A stretch of DNA of 64,000 nt, from the NCBI RefSeq assembly GCF_003124125.1, contig NZ_QCXQ01000002.1:328747-392746 (forward strand). Direction: 5' to 3'. The translations under genes and the position numbers were made by a program. The stretch is from Levilactobacillus bambusae (GTDB lineage Bacteria > Bacillota > Bacilli > Lactobacillales > Lactobacillaceae). Below the pieces are notes generated by a model, which was not told the origin of the DNA, searched no databases, and saw nothing but the letters and a program-made list of their open reading frames with translations. This document shows positions 16,664 to 25,511 of this stretch, in pieces. How positions within the stretch are numbered: position 1 is the first letter of the stretch; every line of letters starts with the position of its first letter.

Positions 16664-17554
16664 ATGAATACACGTGATTTAGAGTATTTCTTAAGTTTAA
16701 CCGAACTCAAAAATTTCACTGCCGTTTCTAAACGGTTTGGCGTCAGTCAGCCAACGATCACGACGGCCGTTAAACGTTTGGAAGAACATTACCAAACCAA
16801 GTTAATTAACCGGACCACCAACCAAAAGGAGATGGAAGTCACCCGCGCAGGTGAAATTCTTAGCAACCGGGCTAAGGAAGTTTTACAGACGCTTCGGGTG
16901 ACGGAAACTGAACTGGAACACCTCCAACACGCCAACATTCGCTTCGGGTTGCCCCCCATCATTGGTAACCTCTACTTTTCCCAGGTTTCCGGCCAGCTTT
17001 TAGAGGAAGGGCTCTTACCGCACCTTAAAACAACCGAAACGGGCTCCAACCTCCTTTTACCAGCCCTCAAACGGGGTGAAATTGACGTGGCGCTCTTAGC
17101 CTCCTTGCATCCCCTGCACGACGACCAGGTGAAAAGTTTACAGCTGGCTAGCCGCCCCTTCAACCTGATTGTCAGCCCCGAAAATCCCCTGGCGAACCGG
17201 CAAACCGTCTCATTCAAGGAACTGCAAGCCGAAAACTTTATTAGTCTCACAGGTCGCTATATTCATCCCCAAGCCCTAAAGGCCTACAGTGACTTTTCGG
17301 GTATTACCCCCCACATTATTTATAGCACCCCAGATTACGCGATTTTAAAGGCTTTGATCGCCCAAAATCTCGGGGTTGGTTTACTAGTGGGCGATGCGGT
17401 GACACCCGATGATCACTTAGTTAAGCTAACGCTAACGGATGAGGTGGCCGTGAAATTCAACATTGCACTCGCAACGCGGAAGGGCTATGTCACCACCCCG
17501 ATGGAACAGGAACTGATTGACACCCTTAGCCACATCAAGGAACTGTATCAGTAA
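16664..17554 (+). CDS. LysR-family transcriptional regulator
   Basis: This 296-aa LysR protein has a winged helix-turn-helix in residues 1-60 (DLEYFLSLTELKNFTAVSKR, VSQPTITTAVKRLE) and a two-subdomain effector region after residue 90. It follows the fumarate reduction genes in the same direction with its own promoter. Regulating the malate/fumarate block is plausible but unproven. An AAGGGA ribosome site precedes the ATG. Confidence 0.85.
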   Translation: MNTRDLEYFLSLTELKNFTAVSKRFGVSQPTITTAVKRLEEHYQTKLINRTTNQKEMEVTRAGEILSNRAKEVLQTLRVTETELEHLQHANIRFGLPPIIGNLYFSQVSGQLLEEGLLPHLKTTETGSNLLLPALKRGEIDVALLASLHPLHDDQVKSLQLASRPFNLIVSPENPLANRQTVSFKELQAENFISLTGRYIHPQALKAYSDFSGITPHIIYSTPDYAILKALIAQNLGVGLLVGDAVTPDDHLVKLTLTDEVAVKFNIALATRKGYVTTPMEQELIDTLSHIKELYQ

Positions 17555-17582
17555 GCCCAAAAATACAAGCCCGCTGACAACC

Positions 17583-17647
17583 AAATAGAGGCCGTTCCCC
17601 CATTCGATTAAAAGGTACCGAATCGGGAAAGGGCCTCTATTTTTTTA
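17583..17647. terminator. Bidirectional terminator between LysR and thioredoxin genes
   Basis: AAATAGAGGCC pairs with GGCCTCTATTT and the inner ATTCG/CGAAT extends the stem. Poly-A and poly-T ends suit both convergent genes. Confidence 0.88.
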
Positions 17648-17652
17648 TCGTT

Positions 17653-18000
17653 TTAATCCTCAGGCTCGCTTGATGCATCGACCTCATCAAGCTTCTTATC
17701 TAAATACTTTTTTAGTGCGCCTTCGGGGTGAAATCCAACCACCCGTTCAACGGGGTGCCCGTTTTTTAAAATGAGCAGAGCTGGGATACTCATGATCCCA
17801 AATTCCTTAGCAATGTCTTGATGCTGATCAACATCTAAAGCGGCAAACGCTACCCGGTTTCCGTAATTAGCCGCTAAGTGTTCAATGACTGGGGTTTGCA
17901 TCTTACAGGGGCCGCACCAATCCGCCCAAAAGTCGATGACGGCTACCGGCTGATCGTGACCAAATTCATGAAAAGTTTCAGTCGTTAATTGTTCTAACAT
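17653..18000 (-). CDS. Thioredoxin
   Basis: This cytoplasmic thiol-disulfide reductant of 115 aa has the canonical redox motif WADWCGPCKM (residues about 26-35) and the cis-proline loop MSIPALLIL. It has a slightly extended acidic tail (DASSEPED). It is monocistronic between a bidirectional terminator and a LysR gene. A second, WCPDC thioredoxin-like protein is at 48046-48366. Confidence 0.92.
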   Translation of the reverse strand: MLEQLTTETFHEFGHDQPVAVIDFWADWCGPCKMQTPVIEHLAANYGNRVAFAALDVDQHQDIAKEFGIMSIPALLILKNGHPVERVVGFHPEGALKKYLDKKLDEVDASSEPED

Positions 18001-18063
18001 CTTCTTCGTCTCCTGTTACATCGTTATGGGGATAGAATACGCTACTTCTTACTTTTTGTACAT

Positions 18064-18948
18064 CTATTCTTTAACCGCCATATGGTCTTGGATGAGTTGG
18101 ATCAGCGTTGATTCGAAGGGACTACCTTTGAGCCATACTAAATCCATATCGTGAGCCAACTTAAAGTTGGGCATCGGGAGCCGCGCCAGCTGGCCGGATG
18201 CTAGATCGGCCTTAACCACGGATTCGTAGAGAAAACTAATCCCAGCGTCCCGCAACAGAAGTTCGCGAATTGCCGTTGGATCGGCAATGGTAATCACCTG
18301 TTTGAAATCAGGCAGGCTAAGGTTCTGGGCGGTGGCAATACTTCTAAAGATATCACGGGTTCCGGAGCCCTCTTCACGGAGCAGCAGCGTCATGGCCGTA
18401 AGATCCGTTAAGCCTAGGTCGGGGTTTCGGACCACTGGATTAGCCGAAGACGCTACCCCAACGAACGGTTCCCGCCGCAAAAGCCGGTAACCGAAACGCT
18501 GCTTATCAAAGTTACCTTCAATCAGCGCAAACTGACTGGTGCCAGAACTAATTTCCTCTAACGCCGTTTGGGTGTTCACAACGTGGCAGTCAATCTGTTG
18601 ATACCCTTGCTTTTTTAGTACCATCATTAACTCCGGAACTAAAATTTCGCTGGTTGACATGGTTGCTGAAAATACGAGGGTTTGATTTGTAACGGGTACC
18701 CGCAGACTATCCAATAGTTGTTGCGACTGAACTTCAGCCTTAGAAATAAATTCGGCTAGTTTCTGTCCTTCCGGTGTGATCTCTAGAATCGGTCGGCGGT
18801 AAGTCACCAGCTTAAACCCCACTTCCTTCTCCAAACTCTTAATCTGCTGGGTGACAGCGGGTTGGGTAATAAAAAGTTCATCCGCGGTTTGCGTATATGA
18901 CCCCGTCCGTGCCAGGGTTAAAAACGTATGGTACCGGTGATCAAGCAT
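18064..18948 (-). CDS. LysR-family regulator (YeiE/CysL-like), divergent from a YeiH permease
   Basis: This is a 294-aa LysR protein. The helix-turn-helix is FLTLARTGSYTQTADELFITQPAVTQ in overlapping blocks at residues 8-35, and the ligand-binding domain includes LLREEGSGTRDIF, typical of CysB/CbbR/YeiE types. The ATG at 18948 has GGGGGA 6-7 nt upstream; a longer frame has no ribosome site. In enterobacteria, YeiE-type regulators sit divergently from yeiH, exactly as here, and respond to sulfite. The shared 113-bp A/T-rich region should contain both promoters. Confidence 0.82.
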   Translation of the reverse strand: MLDHRYHTFLTLARTGSYTQTADELFITQPAVTQQIKSLEKEVGFKLVTYRRPILEITPEGQKLAEFISKAEVQSQQLLDSLRVPVTNQTLVFSATMSTSEILVPELMMVLKKQGYQQIDCHVVNTQTALEEISSGTSQFALIEGNFDKQRFGYRLLRREPFVGVASSANPVVRNPDLGLTDLTAMTLLLREEGSGTRDIFRSIATAQNLSLPDFKQVITIADPTAIRELLLRDAGISFLYESVVKADLASGQLARLPMPNFKLAHDMDLVWLKGSPFESTLIQLIQDHMAVKE

Positions 18949-19061
18949 GGAAATCCCCCTTTGATTAGCAATATTGATGAAAACATAATGAACCATAATT
19001 TTATTTTATCATAAAAATTTGATACGCTTATCTTATCACTTTTTGGGAGGAATTTGTTTTC

Positions 19062-20099
19062 ATGAAAGCAGCACTTGAATTAATGAAGACCCGGTCATTT
19101 TGGCTAGCCGTTCTCATGACCCTGGCGTGTGCCATCGTCGGATCAGTTCTAGCCGGATTTCCCGGTTTTTCAATTATTGGTTCCTTAGTTATTTCACTTC
19201 TATTAGGGATGGTCATGCAGCTATGGCGGCCCGGTGTTAACGAAGCGATGAGCGGAATTGGGTTTATTTCCAATAAATTTTTGCGTCTTGGTATTATTCT
19301 TTTAGGCTTTAAACTCAACTTAATTGATTTGGCTCGGGCTGGTGTTAAAACCATTACCCTTGCCATCTTTGTGGTAACGGGTACCATCATCTTAACCTAC
19401 TGGATCGGCCGTAAATTAGGGGTTGACCGCCAACTCTCTATTTTAACTGCTAGCGGAACTGGAATTTGTGGGGCCGCCGCCGTAATGGGAATTTCACCCC
19501 AAATTACGGTTCCAGCCAACGAAGAAGAAAAGAAGCGGGAGGATGAAGTTCTTGCGGTTGCCATCGTCGCCATCATGGGAACGATCTTTACCCTGATTGA
19601 AATCGGGATCAAACCCCTGCTTCACATGACGCCCATTCAGTTTGGGGTCATGACCGGTGGTTCACTTCATGAAATTGCCCACGCAGTTGCAGCTGGTGGC
19701 GCAGACGGTCCCGTCAGTTTGGATACGGCCATCATTACCAAGTTGTCTCGGGTTTTACTTTTAGCCCCCGCAGCCTTTATCATTGGTGCCTGGTACCAAC
19801 GGGCCACTCGGAAAGACGGCACCTATACGGAAGGTAACGGCAAGCTGCCCATTCCTTGGTTTATGGCCGGATTTCTGTTAGCCAGTGTCATTGGGACGTT
19901 CGTTCCCCTTGGTGCCACTGTATTAGCTTGGTTAGTGAAGTTGGCTTACATCTTCTTAGGAATGGCGATGGCCGCCTTAGGAATGAGCGTTAACTTCAAG
20001 GTCATCTTAACTCGGGGCCGGAAACCATTCTTAGCCTCAGCGATTGCTTCCGTTATTCTTCTCGTGTGTGTGGCGACGGCAAGTAAATTATTCTTCTAA
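19062..20099 (+). CDS. YeiH/YadS-type putative sulfate/sulfite exporter (UPF0324)
   Basis: This 345-aa membrane protein has about nine to ten hydrophobic helices. The family blocks are GFISNKFLRLGIILLGFKLN, TASGTGICGAAAVMG and GGSLHEIAHAVAAG. The biochemical role of the family is not firmly established; it is annotated as a sulfate exporter. Divergence from a LysR gene supports a sulfur-oxyanion role. The start follows GGGAGG. Confidence 0.83.
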   Translation: MKAALELMKTRSFWLAVLMTLACAIVGSVLAGFPGFSIIGSLVISLLLGMVMQLWRPGVNEAMSGIGFISNKFLRLGIILLGFKLNLIDLARAGVKTITLAIFVVTGTIILTYWIGRKLGVDRQLSILTASGTGICGAAAVMGISPQITVPANEEEKKREDEVLAVAIVAIMGTIFTLIEIGIKPLLHMTPIQFGVMTGGSLHEIAHAVAAGGADGPVSLDTAIITKLSRVLLLAPAAFIIGAWYQRATRKDGTYTEGNGKLPIPWFMAGFLLASVIGTFVPLGATVLAWLVKLAYIFLGMAMAALGMSVNFKVILTRGRKPFLASAIASVILLVCVATASKLFF

Positions 20100-20316
20100 T
20101 TCATTCTTGTCCACATTTTTAGATTCGTCACAAATTCACTTGAAGTCATTCCACGCAAGTTCTAAACTATTAAATAGTTAGTTGAACCCCTATGCGCAAC
20201 TAGCCGAACATCCCAAATGGTTGGCTTAACAATGATCGTTTTCCACACTCCCCCCAATCCTGTGTGAGTCATTGTTAACTTCAATCATTTCAGCAATTGT
20301 TTTATACTTTTACTGG

Positions 20317-20356
20317 AAAAGCCGCAATGACCATCCCGATCACTGCGGCTTTTTTT
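20317..20356. terminator. Terminator between yeiH-like and hydrolase genes
   Basis: AAAAGCCGCA pairs with TGCGGCTTTTTTT. About 45 nt upstream, another hairpin (AACAATGA...CACAC with GTGTG...TCATTGTT, 20228-20276) occupies the gap; its role is unknown. Confidence 0.85.
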
Positions 20357-20361
20357 GTGCG

Positions 20362-21276
20362 CTAATTTTCCACTGCTTGTTCCACTTCTGGTTGAGGGGC
20401 TTCAGCAATTGGCGTGGCTAAAAACTGCCTTACCAGTCGCATCACTTCATGGTTATCATGAAGCTCTGAGTGCTCAGCATCGTCACCCCGGAACCGAATT
20501 TCATGGTAGCTTTGCGGTTGATCCCCTAATAAATAGCGGAGCGACCTAGCGGAAGCAGTCGAAATATACTTATCAGAATGGCTGCCATCCCCGATATCCC
20601 CGTAAATGTTTAATACATCGACGTTGGTTGGAAAGGCCGCCTGATTTTCTAAGAGGCTGGCGTAAGAGGGGAACCAAAAGTTGGCGGGGTAAATCACCAC
20701 CGGACATCCCATCTCGTCTAGCTGATTAGTATTATAACTTTCGTTCATGCCGAGTACCCCGTTAAAGGGGCCGGCAATGGTCACTAACCGGCGTAGACTT
20801 GGAAGTTTACGATCGTCATTGTAGGTTTCCGCAAAGTCCACTAAGGTAACACACCCCGCGGAATGACCAACGGCATCGTAATTTTGAACTCCGTGTTGGG
20901 TCCGCAGATAAATGAGGACTTTTTTGAGCCATACCATTTGTAGGGTGGTTCGGGCCTGGTTATTGCCAAAGTTAATTTGGACTAACGGGTGGGCGTCCGC
21001 TGGGTTCCACTCGCCCGTAATTTTTAATTTGCCGGCATGATTAACGTGAATTACCAATACGTGCTCGTGCCAGCTTTTTTTAACGGCTTGAACCATTTGC
21101 GTCATAGTCTGGGCCCCGCCCCGTAATCCGTGTAGAAAAAGGATGGGAACCTGATCGGAAACCTGTGACCGATTCTTACGCCACCGGGTGACCTGCCGCC
21201 GAGCTCGGGCATGGCCAATTAAGCTGGCGGCTCCAGAAGCGAGTACAAGCTCCACTAAACTTAAATCCACGGTCAT
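20362..21276 (-). CDS. Alpha/beta hydrolase, DUF915 type
   Basis: This 304-aa hydrolase is of the DUF915 class common in lactobacilli. It has a hydrophobic N-terminus (residues 5-22), then PILFLHGLRGG and the nucleophile elbow GHSAGC (Ser near residue 140). The acid is probably in IYGDIGDGSHSDKYIS and the His in HSELHDNHEV. Substrate unknown. It lies 58 nt downstream of ktrA and could share its transcript. Confidence 0.8.
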   Translation of the reverse strand: MTVDLSLVELVLASGAASLIGHARARRQVTRWRKNRSQVSDQVPILFLHGLRGGAQTMTQMVQAVKKSWHEHVLVIHVNHAGKLKITGEWNPADAHPLVQINFGNNQARTTLQMVWLKKVLIYLRTQHGVQNYDAVGHSAGCVTLVDFAETYNDDRKLPSLRRLVTIAGPFNGVLGMNESYNTNQLDEMGCPVVIYPANFWFPSYASLLENQAAFPTNVDVLNIYGDIGDGSHSDKYISTASARSLRYLLGDQPQSYHEIRFRGDDAEHSELHDNHEVMRLVRQFLATPIAEAPQPEVEQAVEN

Positions 21277-21334
21277 TCCCCTCCCTTACATAATTCACTC
21301 ATTATTATACCGAAAAACGACTCAAAGTCTCATT

Positions 21335-22021
21335 CTAAGCTTTAACGGCCGTTCCAGCAACCTCGTTGAAATTATCGACATCAATCGTTTTACCCACGAC
21401 CGTAATGGTATCATCGAGCGCAATCTGCGTTTGTTTCGACGGCGAGACCGTCACCTGATCATGATGACTAATGGCAATCACCGTCACGTGATAGCGTTCT
21501 AATAGGTTAAGCTGGGATAACGACTGGCCCAATAAATCGGGATTTTCAACCCGCACATCAGACAGCGAAACATCCTTGTTTAGCATGAGGTAATGTAAAA
21601 TATTAGGTTCGAGAACCCGATCAGCAACCCGCTGGCCCATATCAACTTCGGGCTGAACCACGTGGTCTGCCCCCACCCGGTTTAACACCCGGGCGTGTAA
21701 CGGTGATTCAGCCTTACAGATCACATCTTTAGCCCCCAGTTCTTTAACGATAAGGGTGGCCATGATACTGGCCTGCATATTTTGACCGATACAAATAAAA
21801 ACGTGGTCAAAACTACCAAGGGCCAAATTATTCATTGCGGTTTCATCCGTGGCATCCGCAATCACCGCTTGCGTTACCATCGGCGCATAGGTATTAACCT
21901 GGGTTTCATTAATATCAATTGCCAAAACATCTTGGCCGCGATCCGTTAGCGTTTTACAAACACTTCCGCCGAATAGTCCCAGCCCGATCACCGCATAATT
22001 ATTTGATGGTTTTTTAGCCAA
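21335..22021 (-). CDS. KtrA/TrkA-type K+ uptake regulatory subunit
   Basis: This 228-aa cytoplasmic RCK protein gates the K+ channel subunit KtrB. The RCK-N Rossmann motif is VIGLGLFGGSVCKTL with DINE at the ribose-binding acid, and the RCK-C domain follows residue 140. Its TTG start overlaps the ktrB stop by 8 nt, and GAGGAG within ktrB is correctly spaced, so the TTG is well supported. The overlap implies equal translation of the pair. Confidence 0.92.
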   Translation of the reverse strand: MAKKPSNNYAVIGLGLFGGSVCKTLTDRGQDVLAIDINETQVNTYAPMVTQAVIADATDETAMNNLALGSFDHVFICIGQNMQASIMATLIVKELGAKDVICKAESPLHARVLNRVGADHVVQPEVDMGQRVADRVLEPNILHYLMLNKDVSLSDVRVENPDLLGQSLSQLNLLERYHVTVIAISHHDQVTVSPSKQTQIALDDTITVVGKTIDVDNFNEVAGTAVKA

Positions 22022-23351
22022 TTAACACACTCTCCTCTGGGTATCGATAACCGTCGTTTGGATGGTTAGAATTTAGGATGGCGTACATAACAGTGTACAA
22101 GCCAACCCGACCAATAAACATCATGACCATAATAATCCCCTGACCTAAAAGGGTTAAGTGGGACGTCAATCCTAAGGTGGCCCCGGTTGTTCCAAACGCC
22201 GTTAAGACCTCGAACATAATGTACTCCAATCCCTCATTTTTCGGAATGGTTTCAGTCGCTGCCATGACAATTACCGCTGTTACAACGAGGGCCAACGCGA
22301 CAAAGAACAGGGTCATGGCCCGAGCGACGTTTTCTCTGGTAAACCGCCGGTGAGCAAAGGTAGCGTCCTGTCTGCCACTTAGGGTGGCAAAACCTTGCAA
22401 AACCAATACTCCCAGCGTCGTGGTCTTAATTCCGCCCGCAGTCGATCCGGGGGTTCCCCCGATGAACATCAGGAGCATCGTAAAGGCGATCCCCGCCATC
22501 GAAAGGTGACCGTAAGGCATCGTATCAAATCCAGCCGTCCGGGGAGTAACCGCCAAAAACAGGGTATTGACGATCCGCTGAAACGGCGTCAATCCGCTCA
22601 TTTGATGAACGTTTTGCTCCGTTAATAAGTAAACCACGAAACTAAAGACTAATAAAAATCCTGACGTTGATAACGCCAATTTAGTATGTAGGGTCAAGTG
22701 ATGACGTTCCCGGTAGAGGAGAAGATCCTCCAGCACGAGGAACCCAAACGAACCGGCTAAAATTAACAGCATAATCACAATTAAGACGTAGGGGTCACTG
22801 GCAAATCCTTCCAAACTATTGCCAAAAAGATCGAATCCAGCGTTACAAAACGCGGAAATGGCGTGAAAGAAACTATACCATATTCCGGTTAGCCAGCCGT
22901 AACGGGGAACAAAATCAATGGCTAATAACGCTGCCCCGACCAGTTGGACCCCCACCGACATACTCACAATCCATCGAATCAACCCAATCTGGGATAGACT
23001 TTCAAGGCTAAGAGCCTGCTGGGCCATCAACTGCGCCGAAAGATTAACGTGGTGCCGGGTTGACATGAATAAGAGAACCACAAAGGTCATAAACCCCAGT
23101 CCCCCAACCTCAATGAGTGCTAAAATAACGATCTGCCCAAACAAAGACCAGTGGGCCGCGGTATTAACAACGGTCAGCCCTGTCACACAGGTCGCAGACG
23201 TTGCCGTAAAAAGTGCCTGCATAAACGTCGTCTGCGTTCCCGCAGCAAACGGAAGCAACAGCAATCCCGTTCCAATTAAAATAATGCCAATAAAGCCTAA
23301 CGTCAGCCCCTGAGCCAGGGTGAACCGATGCGGGGTTAATATTTTAAACAT
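22014..23351 (-). CDS. KtrB/TrkH-type K+ transporter membrane subunit
   Basis: This 445-aa membrane protein has four M1-P-M2 repeats. Selectivity-filter loops are visible: TATSATCVTGLTVV, AISAFCNAGFDLF, TPRTAGFDTMP and AFGTTGATLG. With KtrA it forms a Na+-dependent K+ uptake system. A GGAAGGG site precedes the ATG. Confidence 0.93.
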   Translation of the reverse strand: MFKILTPHRFTLAQGLTLGFIGIILIGTGLLLLPFAAGTQTTFMQALFTATSATCVTGLTVVNTAAHWSLFGQIVILALIEVGGLGFMTFVVLLFMSTRHHVNLSAQLMAQQALSLESLSQIGLIRWIVSMSVGVQLVGAALLAIDFVPRYGWLTGIWYSFFHAISAFCNAGFDLFGNSLEGFASDPYVLIVIMLLILAGSFGFLVLEDLLLYRERHHLTLHTKLALSTSGFLLVFSFVVYLLTEQNVHQMSGLTPFQRIVNTLFLAVTPRTAGFDTMPYGHLSMAGIAFTMLLMFIGGTPGSTAGGIKTTTLGVLVLQGFATLSGRQDATFAHRRFTRENVARAMTLFFVALALVVTAVIVMAATETIPKNEGLEYIMFEVLTAFGTTGATLGLTSHLTLLGQGIIMVMMFIGRVGLYTVMYAILNSNHPNDGYRYPEESVLIG

Positions 23352-23499
23352 CTGACGACCCTTCCTTCTACCTTCCTATTTTACAAAACCCGCTTATGAA
23401 TCTCAACGACAAGCTTTCAAGCCCTTCGGCTAGCATATTTCCCAATTTCAGTTAAGATAAGCTTAAACCATTAAATGCTGAATAACAAAGGAGGAGAAA

Positions 23500-23691
23500 A
23501 TGATGGATGCCCACGATGGATTAAAACACCTCCAGGACTTAGTCGGTCAAGGCAAGTACAAGGATGCCCGCGAATTCTTAAAAACGCACCACGACGATCT
23601 AGGCGACTTCTATGCGCAAGCCACGGATCTACTAGACGGTGACGCAACGGAAATTATTGCTGCACTCGAAAAAATGAAGAATAACGATTAA
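23500..23691 (+). CDS. Small hypothetical protein upstream of metF
   Basis: This 63-aa soluble, acidic protein is predicted to be mostly helical and is rich in Asp, His and Lys. It has no motif I can name. A GGAGGAG site supports translation, and the MetF-like gene starts only about 10 nt after its stop, so they are co-transcribed. Confidence 0.7.
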   Translation: MMDAHDGLKHLQDLVGQGKYKDAREFLKTHHDDLGDFYAQATDLLDGDATEIIAALEKMKNND

Positions 23692-23701
23692 GGGAGTTAA
23701 T

Positions 23702-24538
23702 TTGAACATGCCAACAACATCATTTTCACTTGAAATCGTTCCCCCCAGTCGTCCCGAAGCCATTTCCGCCTACCAAGAAATGTTAGTGGAACTACCTGCC
23801 TTAGCACCTGAATCAGTGGCGGTTACCTTAGGAGCCGGTCAAGCTGAAACAACTAAGGAGGCAAGCTTAACAGCCCTCGGGATTATTCAAAATCAGCTGA
23901 TGCTGCCGGCGGTGGCTCACCTGCCGGGGCTATACGAAACCAAGGCGTCCATTAGCCAGTTCCTGGATGAGCTCGCAAGTCGCCGGGTAACTAAAGTGAT
24001 GGCACTACGGGGCGAAGTTCAGCCCGAAAAGGCCATTGGCGATTTTCCCCACGCGAGTGATTTGGCAAACTTTATCAATCGGTTTGGGTCCTTTGATATC
24101 GTTGGGGCTAGTTATCCCGCTCGGCATCCCGAATCTTCCAGTTGGGTGGCCGAACTGCTGGGGCTGCAGCACAAGGTTGATGCCGGAATGAGTCAGTTAA
24201 TCACGCAGGTTTTCTTTGACAACCAGATTTACGATAACTTCATTCACCGGATTCGTCAGGCCGGCATTAACATTCCCGTTACCGTTGGGGTTATGCCGCT
24301 ATTAAGCCAGCACCTTGTGGATAACCTCACCCATAATATGGGCATTCCGTTATCCCACCGGGTCAATCAGCTAATAACGAAGTATGGTAATGATCCCCAG
24401 GCGTTTCGGCAAGCTGGAATTCAGTATGCCATCGATCAGATCAACGAATTGCTGGCAATGGGTGTCGAGGGAATCCACCTCTTTACCATGAACGATGCAG
24501 ATGCGACAAAACAAATAAAGTCAGCGACTTTCGGATAG
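23702..24538 (+). CDS. metF: Methylenetetrahydrofolate reductase (MetF family)
   Basis: This FAD-dependent TIM-barrel enzyme of 278 aa reduces 5,10-methylene-THF to 5-methyl-THF for methionine synthesis. Recognisable MetF blocks are FSLEIVPPSRPEAIS, VAVTLGAG, VMALRGEV, VGASYPARHPES, HKVDAGMSQLITQVFFDNQ, and GIHLFTMN. It is slightly shorter and more divergent than typical MetF. No methionine synthase gene is nearby. The start is TTG at 23702 (5 nt from GGGAG) or ATG at 23708 (11 nt). The end of the coding region is inside the terminator. Confidence 0.85.
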   Translation: MNMPTTSFSLEIVPPSRPEAISAYQEMLVELPALAPESVAVTLGAGQAETTKEASLTALGIIQNQLMLPAVAHLPGLYETKASISQFLDELASRRVTKVMALRGEVQPEKAIGDFPHASDLANFINRFGSFDIVGASYPARHPESSSWVAELLGLQHKVDAGMSQLITQVFFDNQIYDNFIHRIRQAGINIPVTVGVMPLLSQHLVDNLTHNMGIPLSHRVNQLITKYGNDPQAFRQAGIQYAIDQINELLAMGVEGIHLFTMNDADATKQIKSATFG

Positions 24539-24558
24539 AAGGTCGCTGACTTTATTTT
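24513..24558. terminator. Terminator overlapping the metF 3' coding end
   Basis: AAATAAAGTCAGCGAC pairs with GTCGCTGACTTTATTTTT around the metF stop codon. The opposite gene's stop also touches it, so it can end both convergent transcripts. Confidence 0.9.
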
Positions 24559-25511
24559 TACAAAAATTTCCCCAGGAAACGATCAACCTTATGGGTATAG
24601 GTCTTCGGTTGATACATGTAGGATTGAGCGTGGCCCGCTTTCTTAACGACCCAAATCTGTTTATAGCCCTGAGTGGCTTTGTAGTTTTGGTAGACCATCT
24701 TGGTGGGAACAAACTGATCATTTCCCCCGTGAATGAAAAATACCGGCAACTGGTTTTTTGACAGCGCGGTCGTTGATTTTGCATCCATGAAATTATAGTG
24801 GATGTGCATGGCCGCCACTAACTCTGCGGCGTTAAGCAGGGGGAACTTAGGCAAGTGGAAGTAGTGATTCAACTCATACCCCAGTTCATCGCCAACCCCA
24901 CTGTAACCGCAGTCCTCAACCACGGCCTTAACTTGCGATGGCAGCTTTTCTCCCGCCGTCATCATAACGGTTGCGCCTCCCATTGACACACCAAATAACG
25001 CGATTTTACTCTTTGACCCGTTTCTTGCAATTACCTGTTTGGTCCACTTCACGTAATCTAACCGATCCGACCAGCCAAACGTAATATATTTTCCCTGACT
25101 TTTACCCGAAGCCCGATCATCGGGTGCGAGTACGTTATACCCCAAATTATGAAACATATGAATGTACTGTGCCATGTCTTCTTTTTGGTTCATATACCCG
25201 TGGGCCACCACAATGGTTTTATCGGTGGTCCGCTTGGCCGGCACGTACACGGCATCTAACTTAAGGTGGTCGGTAGCGGACGTTTCCGTCCACGTCTGCT
25301 TCTTAACGGAAGCCAGCCACCTCTTATTTTTGGCCGTTAGTTCATCGCTCTTGGTCGATTTTTTAGACAGTTGCTTTGGCACCGGCTCAAAAGCAAAATG
25401 AAACATGTAATACGCTCCGCCCGTGAGCCCCACGCAAACGAGCAGAACGAGGCTAATTAGAATTCCAATTAACCCTTTTTTTCTTCGTGTCACACCATCA
25501 CTCTTCTCCAA
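24558..25511 (-). CDS. Membrane-anchored alpha/beta hydrolase
   Basis: This 317-aa protein has a single N-terminal membrane anchor (residues about 13-33, LIGILISLVLLVCVGLTGGA) and an extracytoplasmic hydrolase domain. The oxyanion block is VVAHGYMNQKEDMAQY, the nucleophile elbow is FGVSMGGATV, and the C-terminal acid and His are near GGNDQFVPTKM and KKAGHAQSY. It overlaps the DegV gene by 14 nt, as the third gene of that operon. Substrate unknown. Confidence 0.83.
   Translation of the reverse strand: MEKSDGVTRRKKGLIGILISLVLLVCVGLTGGAYYMFHFAFEPVPKQLSKKSTKSDELTAKNKRWLASVKKQTWTETSATDHLKLDAVYVPAKRTTDKTIVVAHGYMNQKEDMAQYIHMFHNLGYNVLAPDDRASGKSQGKYITFGWSDRLDYVKWTKQVIARNGSKSKIALFGVSMGGATVMMTAGEKLPSQVKAVVEDCGYSGVGDELGYELNHYFHLPKFPLLNAAELVAAMHIHYNFMDAKSTTALSKNQLPVFFIHGGNDQFVPTKMVYQNYKATQGYKQIWVVKKAGHAQSYMYQPKTYTHKVDRFLGKFL

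Noticed and set aside
20228-20276. A further R-module in the gap after the yeiH-like gene
   Set aside because: It is a simple hairpin without the conserved unpaired blocks of R1, R2 or R3.
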